Shown: one piece after another, positions 36,125-45,092 of the stretch
How positions within the stretch are numbered: the stretch's first letter is position 1
Layout of the letters: each line of letters begins with the position of its first letter
Translations under genes and position numbers: made by a program
The notes under the pieces: generated by a model
Told to the model about the DNA's origin: nothing
Databases searched by the model: none
Seen by the model: only the letters and a program-made list of their open reading frames with translations
Assembly (NCBI GenBank): GCA_018676675.1
Contig: JABHEG010000085.1
Span: forward strand, 1-63,323
Source: Lentisphaerota bacterium
GTDB taxonomy: Bacteria; Verrucomicrobiota; Lentisphaeria; Oligosphaerales; JABHEG01
DNA: 63,323 nt
Reading direction: 5' to 3'

Positions 36125-38488
36125 ATGGAATTTGTATGTTCACACTGCCAGAACGTTGTCAAAGCGGCCTCGTCGGAGTCCGGCTCTGATCTCATCTGTG
36201 ACTGGTGTCGCGAGACCAACAGCGTCCCTCTTCCGTTTGCCGCCAGTGTGGTCGTGGATGATTACGTCATCCTGCGCGAACTGGGGCACGGAGGCATGGC
36301 GACCGTCTTCCTGGCCTATCAGCGTTCTCTGGATAGAGATGTCGCCCTCAAGGTCCTCGGCAGCGAGTTCTCCAATGCCCAGGACGACATCAATCAGTTC
36401 ATACGCGGAGCTCGGGCAGCGGCCGGCATCAGCCATCCCCATATTGTTCAGACGTATGCCGTGGGCCAAAATGATGGGTGTCTGTTCCTTTCCATGGAAC
36501 ATGTCGATGGTCGGTCCGCGGCATCTCTCCTCGAAGATTCCGGGCGCCTTAGTGTGCCCCAGGCCTTGGACATCACCAAGCAGGTCGCTGCAGCGTTGGA
36601 CTATGCTTGGGGCCTTCAAGGTCTGGTCCACATGGATGTTACCCCCGACAACATCCTCCTGACCACCTCTGGTGAAGCCAAACTAGCAGACATGGGCTTG
36701 GCGAAATTCAAGACCGAGCTCGACCAGGAGACCACAGTGCAGGACGAGTTCGTCGGCACGCCGGCTTACGTCGCCCCGGAGGTCATTCTGGGGACAGCGA
36801 TCGACCACCGAAGTGACCTCTACAGCCTCGGCTGTACCCTCTTCCACCTAGTGACCGGAGTGCTCCCATTCGACGGCGACTCTCCGGAAGAAGTCGCTCG
36901 GAAGCACCTGGAAGATATGCCGGATGCCCCAAGCGACCTCTTCCCGGATATCCCGAAAACAGTCTCGATGGTCATTCGGAAGCTCATGGCCAAGACGCCG
37001 GATCAGCGGTACACGTCGGGCAGTGAACTGATCCGAGTCCTGGACACCATCGATACGGGTACTACAGGCACGGCCCTCTCCGCCGAAACCACCTACTGCG
37101 ATCCCAATGGTTGGGCTTGCCATGGCTGCGGCGGAACAAACTACATGGACAGCAAATACTGCATCCACTGTGGGACCTTTGGTTTTGAGCCTTGTCCTGC
37201 CTGTCACACCAGCATCCGGTTCGGGGCCCGATTCTGCCCGGACTGCGGCTGCAATGCCGTTGCCCGGAAAGCCGAAATCCGGATGGAACTGCAGGAACTC
37301 ATGAACCGAATTGTCGCCTTCTCAGACGACGAGGTCACCGATGCGGTGTCCGCGGCCCGAGAAACACGTGAGCGGATGGACGGATGGTTCCCCCAGGACC
37401 TGCGAGAAGAGTTCGACCGCCGAAGCCTCGATCTCAAACGTCACCTGGAACAGTGCCTCTATGATGCCTATAGACGTCGTCATATCTCCGACACTGAGGC
37501 GACGATTGAGCACCTCACCGTTGCCATGGCGGGGCAACTGGGCCCACACAGCGAGGCACTTATTTCCTCCTACAACGAGGCCAAACGAGAGCTCAAACGA
37601 GATATCCTGCAGGCCAAGAGCGCCTTGGACAAGAATTGCCTCGCCCGAGCTCGGGAGCTGTTGTACACGCTCGATCCATGGCAAGGCGGCATCCTGGGCA
37701 ACGAGCGGGAGCTCTGCACCAGGAACTGCGAGCGCCGACTGAATGAGCGGAACCGAGCATTGGCACGGGCTAGGATGCTCGTCAGCCAACATGATTATCT
37801 CGATGCCCTGCGTGCCCTGCAGGAGGTCTCACTGTTCCGAATCCCGAAGAACATCCGGATGCTCAAACCGACCAGCGAAGACGTCGACTTCGAGACAGGG
37901 GTCACACAGGTTCAGGAAAGGCTGGGAAGTGATCTCACGCGTGACATGTGTCGCTGGATGAAGCGGGATGACTGGAAACGGGTCACGACCGTGACGGAAA
38001 CCGTAGAGGGAGTCGGGTCCCCCGAGTCCCGCAAGCTGCTGCTGGCCCTCAAGAGCGCCATCAGCCGTGAGGCCGCCAAGCGATACCGCAGAGCATTGGC
38101 CATGGAAACGCAGAATCAGTTCCTGCAGGCAGAACGAGCCTGGCGCTCCTTCCTGATGATCCCCGAAGCATTCATCCCGATGGTGCGCCAGGAGACGGCC
38201 GCTGACTTTACCCTTCGAAGAAACCAAAATTGGGTGACACGTATGACACGTCTCACAAACACCGCGTTCGCAGCCTTTGTCCTCGTTTGGGTCTGCATCT
38301 TCGGCCCGTTGGTCGTCAGCATGGTGGAATTGCTCTTCCGGGATCAGAGCAATGTTGAAGACATCCTGACGGTCATTGTTCTGGCCGTCTCGCAGTTGGC
38401 CGTGGTCTTCCTGCTCGAACGCGTGTTCAAACGGCTGTTTCGGCTGTCCCGCTACGCTCAACCGGCGCTGCAGCCCTGTCGCTCGTGA
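36125..38488 (+). CDS. Large Ser/Thr kinase-like protein with zinc ribbons and C-terminal membrane helices
   Basis: The protein has 787 residues from ATG 36125. An N-terminal zinc ribbon (FVCSHCQNVV...CDWCRE) is followed by a kinase domain: Gly loop LGHGGMATVFLA (53-64), ATP lysine Lys76 (VALK), catalytic HMDVTPDN (169-176), DMG (189-191) and GTPAYVAPE. A double zinc ribbon (WACHGCG, KYCIHCG, PCPAC, FCPDCG) lies around 325-380. A helical region follows to about 710, and two membrane helices at about 715-737 and 753-775 end the protein. In the catalytic loop Thr replaces the usual Lys, and DMG replaces DFG, so activity is uncertain, although the base Asp171, the metal Asn176 and the metal Asp189 remain. 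A sigma-54 promoter candidate precedes it. Confidence 0.83.
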   Translation: MEFVCSHCQNVVKAASSESGSDLICDWCRETNSVPLPFAASVVVDDYVILRELGHGGMATVFLAYQRSLDRDVALKVLGSEFSNAQDDINQFIRGARAAAGISHPHIVQTYAVGQNDGCLFLSMEHVDGRSAASLLEDSGRLSVPQALDITKQVAAALDYAWGLQGLVHMDVTPDNILLTTSGEAKLADMGLAKFKTELDQETTVQDEFVGTPAYVAPEVILGTAIDHRSDLYSLGCTLFHLVTGVLPFDGDSPEEVARKHLEDMPDAPSDLFPDIPKTVSMVIRKLMAKTPDQRYTSGSELIRVLDTIDTGTTGTALSAETTYCDPNGWACHGCGGTNYMDSKYCIHCGTFGFEPCPACHTSIRFGARFCPDCGCNAVARKAEIRMELQELMNRIVAFSDDEVTDAVSAARETRERMDGWFPQDLREEFDRRSLDLKRHLEQCLYDAYRRRHISDTEATIEHLTVAMAGQLGPHSEALISSYNEAKRELKRDILQAKSALDKNCLARARELLYTLDPWQGGILGNERELCTRNCERRLNERNRALARARMLVSQHDYLDALRALQEVSLFRIPKNIRMLKPTSEDVDFETGVTQVQERLGSDLTRDMCRWMKRDDWKRVTTVTETVEGVGSPESRKLLLALKSAISREAAKRYRRALAMETQNQFLQAERAWRSFLMIPEAFIPMVRQETAADFTLRRNQNWVTRMTRLTNTAFAAFVLVWVCIFGPLVVSMVELLFRDQSNVEDILTVIVLAVSQLAVVFLLERVFKRLFRLSRYAQPALQPCRS

Positions 38489-38785
38489 CGACTGTGAGCC
38501 CTATCCCGTCGGGATGGGCCTGGATACCCCTGCGGCCCTGGTCCGGTCCAGCCGAAGCGGGTGCCGCCCTGACTCGCCCCTCGGCCTCCTTCAATGCAGG
38601 CACATGAGGGTGCGTGTACCTTGCCCATGTTGCCCGCCGGGCTGTCACGCTCCACAGAAGGAGAAGGCTACACGGCAAGTTGCGAACGGCTTGTCTGCGT
38701 TTACGGTAGGCAGTACTCCAGATAGCACCGCCCGCGGCGAATAAGCGCCGCCCGGCGACCAGTGATTAAGGGGAGTCACGCAACA
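38489..38785 (+). other. Intergenic region with hairpin before fumarase alpha gene
   Basis: No supported gene lies in these 297 bases. A 6-bp hairpin (GCGGCG/CGCCGC, 38735-38752, 6-nt loop) lies 33 bases before the fumarase start, with GGGAG (38771-38775) as the probable ribosome site. Confidence 0.3.
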
Positions 38786-39670
38786 GTGGCCATGTCAGCC
38801 TGGGAAAAGAGCCTCTATCAGCTGATTCGTCGCACGTCCGCCGACCTTCCCGAAGATGTCGCGCGGGCGCTGCAAGGTGCCGTCGCGCGGGAGACTCCCG
38901 GATCCAACGCGGCCACGGCCATCCAGATGATGATCGACAACGCTGAACTGGCCCGGCAACAGTGCGGACCAATCTGTCAGGACACGGGCACAGTCCTCTT
39001 CTGGGTACAAGCCCCAGCTTCACTCATCACACAGTCCGAATTCCGAACCGAAGCCGAGGCGGCCGTTGTGCGGGCTACGGCCGACGGCATTCTGCGCCAG
39101 AACTGCGTTGACTCCCTGACCGGCAAGAACACGGGCAACAACTTGGGCGAAGGCAGTCCGGTCATCCACTGGGAAGAGACCGATTGCGAAACGGTACGGG
39201 TTTCGCTGATACTGAAAGGAGGAGGATGCGAGAACGTCGGGGCGCAGTACGCGCTCCCACAGACATCACTTGGCGCCAGTCGCGACCTCGAAGGCGTACG
39301 CCGATGCCTCCTCCACGCTGTCAATGCCGCCCAGGGGAAAGGATGCGCCCCCGGAATCCTCGGTGTGTGCATCGGGGGAGATCGTGCCACGGGATTCGAT
39401 GAAAGTAAACACCAATTGCTCCGGGAAATCGGTACCCGAAGCCTTGTTCCTGAGCTGGCGGAACTGGAACAGCGTGTCCTGTCCGAAGCCAACCAGCTGG
39501 GCATTGGCCCAATGGGATTTGGCGGGAAGACAACCTTGTTGGATGTGTTCGTCGGCACCCGAAGCCGATTGCCCGCGAGCTATTTCGTTAGCGTGTCTTA
39601 CATGTGCTGGGCCTACAGACGCCGACGGGTAACGCTCGGGTCAGCTGGACATACAGCCATGGGCCTCTGA
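38786..39670 (+). CDS. Class I fumarate hydratase, alpha (FumA/TtdA N-terminal type) subunit
   Basis: The protein has 294 residues from GTG 38786, placed by the GGGAG ribosome site. Class I fumarases and tartrate dehydratases use a [4Fe-4S] cluster to interconvert fumarate and malate, or the tartrate equivalent. The three cluster cysteines are Cys64 (PICQDTG), Cys148 (GGGCENVG) and Cys195 (ILGVCIGGDR). The C-terminal block LPASYFVSVSYMCWAYRRR is also typical. In two-subunit systems the beta subunit is encoded directly downstream. Here the next gene is an unrelated Cys-rich protein, and no beta-type sequence occurs in the window, so the partner must be encoded elsewhere. Confidence 0.88.
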   Translation: MAMSAWEKSLYQLIRRTSADLPEDVARALQGAVARETPGSNAATAIQMMIDNAELARQQCGPICQDTGTVLFWVQAPASLITQSEFRTEAEAAVVRATADGILRQNCVDSLTGKNTGNNLGEGSPVIHWEETDCETVRVSLILKGGGCENVGAQYALPQTSLGASRDLEGVRRCLLHAVNAAQGKGCAPGILGVCIGGDRATGFDESKHQLLREIGTRSLVPELAELEQRVLSEANQLGIGPMGFGGKTTLLDVFVGTRSRLPASYFVSVSYMCWAYRRRRVTLGSAGHTAMGL

Positions 39671-39722
39671 ATACAGGATTACCCGCTGAGCTGCAGAGCA
39701 GTGCATCAAGGAGGAAAAAGGG

Positions 39723-40229
39723 TTGAACGAGCTGATTCAGAACGTACTTGAGTGGCTGGGCATCAGCAAGCCCCCGCCGGCGCCCGAGCCAAAGCCCCGC
39801 CCCGCAGGCAAGAAACTTGTCAAACAGGTCTTCGAAGGAACGTGTCCACGTACCCCCGCATTTGCCGAAGGCGTGCCCACAGCGGACATCATTGCAGCCT
39901 GCCAGCAACACGTCGCGTGCAAGTACACACCAAGCTTCGAACACCAGCGCATCTACGGCATGGGGCGCCGGGACATGCAGGGAAACCTGCCGATCGAGTA
40001 CGAGGGCATTGCTGGAAGCTGCGGAGCCACCCGAACGTTCGGCAACGAAATCGCCAAGGAGGACGGCTACGTCCAAGCATACAGGTACATTGACCTGAAC
40101 CACATCTTTGCCTGCTGCTGTGGCACGCCTGAGGACTGTCGCTTCTACCTGGCCGGACAGTCCGAACAAGAGGCGGTGGCCAGCCAGCAACGAAAGCTGC
40201 CCGAACAAGACACCCCCGAACAGGCGTGA
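39723..40229 (+). CDS. Cys-rich hypothetical protein, 168 aa
   Basis: The start is TTG 39723, with a strong AAGGAGG 11 bases upstream. There are nine Cys, in groups such as IAACQQHVACKY, GIAGSCGATR and HIFACCCGTPEDCRFY, which suggests a metal or Fe-S site. A short Pro/Lys-rich stretch (residues 16-33) precedes the folded part. There is no signal peptide. It lies 52 bases after the fumarase alpha gene, in the slot where the beta subunit is normally found. I do not recognise the family. It may bind a cluster or assist the fumarase, but that is a guess from position. Confidence 0.6.
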   Translation: MNELIQNVLEWLGISKPPPAPEPKPRPAGKKLVKQVFEGTCPRTPAFAEGVPTADIIAACQQHVACKYTPSFEHQRIYGMGRRDMQGNLPIEYEGIAGSCGATRTFGNEIAKEDGYVQAYRYIDLNHIFACCCGTPEDCRFYLAGQSEQEAVASQQRKLPEQDTPEQA

Positions 40230-40232
40230 GAC

Positions 40233-40255
40233 AGAAGGGGGCCAGTCCCCTTTCT
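40233..40255. terminator. Hairpin between convergent Cys-rich and glycerate kinase genes
   Basis: A 9-bp stem with one G-T pair (AGAAGGGGG with CCCCTTTCT) and a 5-nt loop lies 4 bases after the Cys-rich gene stop. It probably terminates the + strand transcript, although the tail is short. Confidence 0.45.
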
Positions 40256-40395
40256 GGTGACGGCGGGTAAGGAGGAGGGCGGTGCGCCAACCCAACGTGT
40301 CCCGCGAGGGATGCGGTCGTGCTTCCGAGGGAACAACGTGCTCCTCGTCCTACCTGAAGGCATGCCCCCAATGCCGCGCGTAGCCGGCAGCTGGT

Positions 40396-41529
40396 TCACG
40401 CAGCCCCGCTGCAGATGGCCTCCGCAAGTGCTCGCGCTCGGACAGTCAGAAACCGGGCCGCCCCGGCGAATGCTTCCTTATCCGGCATCCCGGAAGGGGC
40501 ACATCCGGAAGCCCAACCGATTCCGGCTTCCAAGCAGCGTTCCGAAGAAAGGGCCAAGCGTCCGGCCAGAACAGCAACGCGGCTCCCATGCCGGGCAGCT
40601 CTCTGAAGCACCCCGCTGACAACCTTGCCCTGCAGGGACTGCTCATCGAGTTTCCCTTCCCCCGTGATGACCCAGTCTGCCCCGGCCAAGGCTGTATCCA
40701 GCCCGGCAGCTCTGGCAACCGTGTCAACCCCGGGAACAAGCTCGGCCCCCATGAACGCGATCGCTCCGGCCCCGAAGCCCCCGGCAGCCCCCGCTCCTGG
40801 GACGTCCGCCACGGAGATGCCCAGGTCCCGCTGAATGACCGCTGCCAAACGCACCAGTCCCTCTTCGAGGGCTGGCACCATCTCCGGCGTTGCTCCCTTC
40901 TGTGGTCCATAGACGGCAGCCGCACCGTTAGCACCGCAAAGGGGATTATCGACATCGCACAGCGCTTTGACAGCCCGTGGGGTGTTCCACTCCGGAGGAA
41001 GAAGTGCGTGCAAATCCCCGAGCGCTTCTCCACCCAGGGGAAGCTCCCGCCCTTGTGCATCCAGAAAACGCCACCCCAAGGCCCGAGCCGCGCCGGTGCC
41101 CCCATCGACGGTCGCGCTCCCTCCCAGGGTCAACAGGATTTCCTCCGCCCCATGAGCCAACGCCTGAGCGAGAACCTGTCCCGTCCCAAACGTGGTCGTT
41201 CGCATTGGGTTCCGGTCCCCCTCAGACAACAGCGGGAGCCCACTGGCACGGGCCATCTCGACCACAGCCACGCGCGATGCGGGAAGCCAACCGAACTCCA
41301 CCCCCAGCCGTTGATCAGGCAGGGGCCCCATGACATCGCCAACGCTCACCCACGTCCCCGCCCCAGCCGCGACGAGTGCCTCCGCGGTCCCCTCACCACC
41401 GTCCGCCATGGGAATGACCTCAACAGCTCCGGGAAAGCCGGCGCCTCGAAATCCCGACGCGACGCACGCGCACGCTTCCTGAGCGGTGAGGCTCCCTTTG
41501 AACGAATCCAGCGCGATGACAACAACCAT
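40396..41529 (-). CDS. glxK: Glycerate kinase (GlxK/GarK class)
   Basis: The protein has 377 residues, full length for the class II glycerate kinase family. It phosphorylates D-glycerate with ATP, feeding glyoxylate or sugar-acid carbon to lower glycolysis. Family blocks are VIALDSFKGSLTAQEA (start), PMADGGEGTAEAL (substrate loop), LTLGGSATVDGGTGAARALGW, GADWVITGEGKLDEQSLQGKV and the C-terminal LAGRL strand. Start ATG 41529. It follows secA on the - strand by 40 bases and may be co-transcribed with it. The product could be 2- or 3-phosphoglycerate; the sequence does not tell. Confidence 0.9.
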   Translation of the reverse strand: MVVVIALDSFKGSLTAQEACACVASGFRGAGFPGAVEVIPMADGGEGTAEALVAAGAGTWVSVGDVMGPLPDQRLGVEFGWLPASRVAVVEMARASGLPLLSEGDRNPMRTTTFGTGQVLAQALAHGAEEILLTLGGSATVDGGTGAARALGWRFLDAQGRELPLGGEALGDLHALLPPEWNTPRAVKALCDVDNPLCGANGAAAVYGPQKGATPEMVPALEEGLVRLAAVIQRDLGISVADVPGAGAAGGFGAGAIAFMGAELVPGVDTVARAAGLDTALAGADWVITGEGKLDEQSLQGKVVSGVLQRAARHGSRVAVLAGRLALSSERCLEAGIGWASGCAPSGMPDKEAFAGAARFLTVRARALAEAICSGAA

Positions 41530-41569
41530 GCCTCACCCGCCTGCCGCGATCCGCGAAAGCTGTTCCAGC

Positions 41570-44515
41570 TCAGCGGCCACAGCACTTCTTGTACTTCTTG
41601 CCGCTCCCGCAGGAACACGGATCGTTGCGGCCAACTTTGGGGAGCTGACGGCGAATGGTGATCCCCATCGGCAGACCTGCCTCCGCCCCTTCCTCTCCTT
41701 GAGCCGCAGCGATGCCTCCAAACTGCCCAAACTGATCATGCACCTCTTCCTGAGGAACAGATGCCATGAGCTGACGGAAAGCGGCCAAGGTCGTTGCCGA
41801 CCGGAACAGGTTGGAGCAGACCTGCTCCTTTACCCTGTCCATCAGCTCAGCAAACATCCCGTAGGCTTCCTGTTTGTACTCAACCAATGGATCCCGCTGC
41901 CCGTAGGAGCGCAGCTGCACACCATGCCGCAACGCATCCATGGCATAAAGGTGTTCCTGATAGAGACTGTCGATGGCATTCAGCATGATCTGCACCTCAA
42001 GCCAGCGCAGCGAATCCTCCCCCTCATTCTTCTCCTTCAGCTGGTATGCCTGATCGATCCGATCCGCGATCCCGCGAGAAAAGGCATCGGGATCGCCGGG
42101 GTATTCGAAGTCCTCATCCTGGAAACGGATCGGGAACGTCCGCTGAAGCCAGCCGCGGAGCTCGCCGACTTCCACAAGCTGGTTGCGGGTCGTCGTGGCG
42201 ACGGCATCCTCTATCCGCTCGGAAATGGCCGTGTAGACGAAGTCAAAAACCATCCCCCGAGGATCGTCAGTCAGAAGAATGTCACGGCGCAACCCGTACA
42301 CGACCTCACGCTGCTTGTTGATGACGTCATCATACTCCAACGTTCGCTTCCTGATAGAGAAGTGCTGTTGTTCCACTCGGCGCTGCGCTCGCTCGATGGA
42401 GCGATTCAGTAACTTGTGGGAAAGCTCCTCTCCCTCCTCCAGCCCAAGCTTCTCCATAATCGACGCCACTCGATCGGAACCGAACAGGCGCATAAGATTG
42501 TCTTCCAGGGAGATGTAGAATCTGGAAGAGCCAGGATCCCCCTGGCGAGCACAGCGCCCCCTCAGCTGCCGGTCAATACGACGAGCATCATGGCGCTCAC
42601 TGCCGATGACGTGCAGCCCTCCGGCATCTTTGACCCCATCCCCAAGCTTAATGTCCGTGCCGCGGCCAGCCATGTTCGTGGCGATCGTGACCGCCCCACG
42701 CTTCCCCGCCCGGGTCACAACATCAGCTTCCTGTTGATGGTGTTTGGCGTTCAGCACGTTGTGCGGAATCCGGCGACGCTGAAGCATCCGGCTGAGCACT
42801 TCTGACACGTCAACTGACACCGTTCCCACGAGGGTCGGCTGCCCACGCTTGTGGCACTCATCAATCTCCTCGACAATCGCGTTGAGCTTCTCCCGCTTCG
42901 TCTTGTAGATGCGATCATCGTTGTCCGCCCTGACGCACGGGCGATTCGTAGGTACTACCAAGACGTCCAGATCATAAATCTGTTTGAACTCGGTCGCTTC
43001 CGTCTCAGCCGTACCCGTCATTCCAGCCAGCTTGTCGTACATGCGGAAGTAGTTCTGAATCGTCACCGAAGCCAGGGTCTGGGTCTCGCGCTCAATCTGG
43101 ACACCCTCTTTTGCCTCAAGAGCCTGATGCAACCCCTCGCTGAAACGTCTGCCCGGCATCGGTCGCCCGGTGAACTCATCGACGATCACCACTTTGTTCT
43201 CTTGGACGACGTACTGGACATCCTTCTCAAAAAGGCAGTAGGCCCGGAGGAGCTGGGAGATGTTGTGGATCGTTTCGCTCTGGATGTCAAAACGCTCCTG
43301 TGCCTTCTGCCGCTTCTCGGTCCGTTCCTCCTCCGACAGTCCGCTGGTCGACACCTCGATCTCGCTCAGCATCGTAGCCAAGTCGGGTATCACAAACGCA
43401 TCGGGGTCATCCGGCCGGAGGTGTTGGCGTCCCTTCTCGCTCAGATCCGCTTCTCCGCCCCGCTCGTCAATGGAGAAGAAAAGCGTTTCCTTCACCTGCT
43501 GCAGGAAGCCGCGGTTGTTATCGCTGTGAATCTCAAGCTCCTTGCGCTCAACCTGTTTGCGGATGGAGGGATCCTCGTTGATGCGCATCAACTGCTTCTG
43601 CTTGGGCATCCCCAGGCGAACTCTGCACAAGTCCACAAGGGCCTCGTCCAGCTCCTCATCGGAAGCGTCCTCCCGGTCAAAGACCTTCCGTGCCTCCTGC
43701 ACCAGGCGAGCACAGTGCAGCGACTGTTGGCGGAAAAGCTCCGCCACCAGCGGCTTCAGCTTGTCGTACCTGTGGGTCGAGATCGCCGCGGGGCCTGAGA
43801 TGATCAGCGGCGTCCGGGCCTCATCGATCAGGATACTGTCAATCTCGTCGATAATTGCGTAGAAATGACCACGCTGCACCATCTCCTCACGGGACATTGC
43901 CATCCCCATGTCCCGGAGGTAATCGAACCCAAACTCACTGTTCGTGCCGTAGGTAATGTCGCACGCATACTGCTCTCGACGTTCCGGCGGGGCCATGCTG
44001 TTCTGAATGCACCCCACGGTCAACCCCAGAAACGCGTAGACAGCTCCCATCCACTCGGAGTCACGTCGGGCAAGGTAATCATTCACCGTGACCAGCTGGG
44101 TGTTGTTCCCGGTGAGTGCATTGAGGTAAAGAGGCATCGTCGCCACCAACGTTTTCCCCTCACCGGTGGCCATCTCAGCAATCCCCCCGCGGTGCAGAAC
44201 AACAGCGCCCAACACCTGCACATCGAAGGGAACCATGTCCCAGACAATGTCGTGCCCGGTCACCTGGATCGTCCGACCAACCAATCGGCGGCAGGCACTC
44301 TTTACCGTGGCAAAGGCCTCGCACAAAACGTCCTCGACGGTCTCGCCGTTGCGGAGCCGCTCCTGGAACTGGCCGGTTCGAGCCTGGAGCTCATCATCGG
44401 TCAGTTGCTGGAGAGATTCCTCAATCTGGTTGACCTCGCGGACCAGCGGCCACAACTTCCGCAGCTGACGCTCTGTCCGCGTACCAACCGTCTTCTGAAG
44501 GATCCAAGTGAACAT
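41570..44515 (-). CDS. secA: Preprotein translocase ATPase SecA
   Basis: The protein has 981 residues from ATG 44515; an in-frame upstream start gives 23 odd residues with no support. SecA pushes unfolded proteins through SecYEG. Walker A is ATGEGKT (116-122), and the first helicase part has VTVNDYLARRDSEWM, followed by DEIDSILIDEARTPLIISG. NBD2 has ATNMAGRGTDIKLG and SERHDARRIDRQLRGRCARQGDPG. The C-terminal zinc domain is CSCGSGKKYKKCC. Slightly longer than E. coli SecA (901 residues). The glycerate kinase gene follows by 40 bases. Confidence 0.97.
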   Translation of the reverse strand: MFTWILQKTVGTRTERQLRKLWPLVREVNQIEESLQQLTDDELQARTGQFQERLRNGETVEDVLCEAFATVKSACRRLVGRTIQVTGHDIVWDMVPFDVQVLGAVVLHRGGIAEMATGEGKTLVATMPLYLNALTGNNTQLVTVNDYLARRDSEWMGAVYAFLGLTVGCIQNSMAPPERREQYACDITYGTNSEFGFDYLRDMGMAMSREEMVQRGHFYAIIDEIDSILIDEARTPLIISGPAAISTHRYDKLKPLVAELFRQQSLHCARLVQEARKVFDREDASDEELDEALVDLCRVRLGMPKQKQLMRINEDPSIRKQVERKELEIHSDNNRGFLQQVKETLFFSIDERGGEADLSEKGRQHLRPDDPDAFVIPDLATMLSEIEVSTSGLSEEERTEKRQKAQERFDIQSETIHNISQLLRAYCLFEKDVQYVVQENKVVIVDEFTGRPMPGRRFSEGLHQALEAKEGVQIERETQTLASVTIQNYFRMYDKLAGMTGTAETEATEFKQIYDLDVLVVPTNRPCVRADNDDRIYKTKREKLNAIVEEIDECHKRGQPTLVGTVSVDVSEVLSRMLQRRRIPHNVLNAKHHQQEADVVTRAGKRGAVTIATNMAGRGTDIKLGDGVKDAGGLHVIGSERHDARRIDRQLRGRCARQGDPGSSRFYISLEDNLMRLFGSDRVASIMEKLGLEEGEELSHKLLNRSIERAQRRVEQQHFSIRKRTLEYDDVINKQREVVYGLRRDILLTDDPRGMVFDFVYTAISERIEDAVATTTRNQLVEVGELRGWLQRTFPIRFQDEDFEYPGDPDAFSRGIADRIDQAYQLKEKNEGEDSLRWLEVQIMLNAIDSLYQEHLYAMDALRHGVQLRSYGQRDPLVEYKQEAYGMFAELMDRVKEQVCSNLFRSATTLAAFRQLMASVPQEEVHDQFGQFGGIAAAQGEEGAEAGLPMGITIRRQLPKVGRNDPCSCGSGKKYKKCCGR

Positions 44516-45092
44516 TGCACGTCTACTCCGACAAGGCACCGCATTGAACCGTGCCAGGACACCAAACAAGAACGAAACGGACACATCGGCGCCAGGACGC
44601 TTCTCCTACGCCGACAAGCATTCAGAACACTGTCGCCCCAGCTCTCACCTGATGGACAGAGGCCGGGGCCCGGAGGCCTCTCGGCCACCAGTCGTCAAAG
44701 CCGTTAGTCAACAGAGCAGATCCAGCCCCTGTGGCCGGCAGAACTCCCTGCCGATTACACGCCGTCGCCGACGCCGCAATCACGCCCGCCAGCCCCATAC
44801 CACCGACACTCAGATCGGACGCGAAAGCCAAATCCTGGCAGGCTGATCCAGTGTCTTGACTAATGTCAAAATCCGATTACTATTAACCGGCTCGTGTCAG
44901 ACACCGCGTCGGGACGAGTCGATGCCTCTGTATTCGGGGCTATCCATTGATCACGGCAGAAGAGCGCTTGGCTCATGTTTTTCTTAGTCCAGCTTCTCAC
45001 GAGCGAAGCGCTGGAGGCGCTGCAAACATAGCTTGGAAACAAGGCTTTTCCACGCTACCAGCGAATTGACAGCCTCGGCAGGAGACCGGTAT
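44516..45092 (+). promoter_or_regulatory. Divergent region with candidate promoter carrying a TTGAC palindrome
   Basis: No gene is supported in these 577 bases. TTGACT (44856-44861), a 16-base spacer and TACTAT (44878-44883) make a plausible promoter for the coiled-coil gene. The -35 is part of a small palindrome, TTGAC-TAAT-GTCAA (44856-44869), which could be an operator. AGGAG lies 9 bases before the ATG at 45093. Confidence 0.45.

Noticed and set aside
38374..38744. 122-residue open frame overlapping the end of the large kinase gene
   Set aside because: It overlaps the kinase in another frame and has no ribosome site or family likeness.
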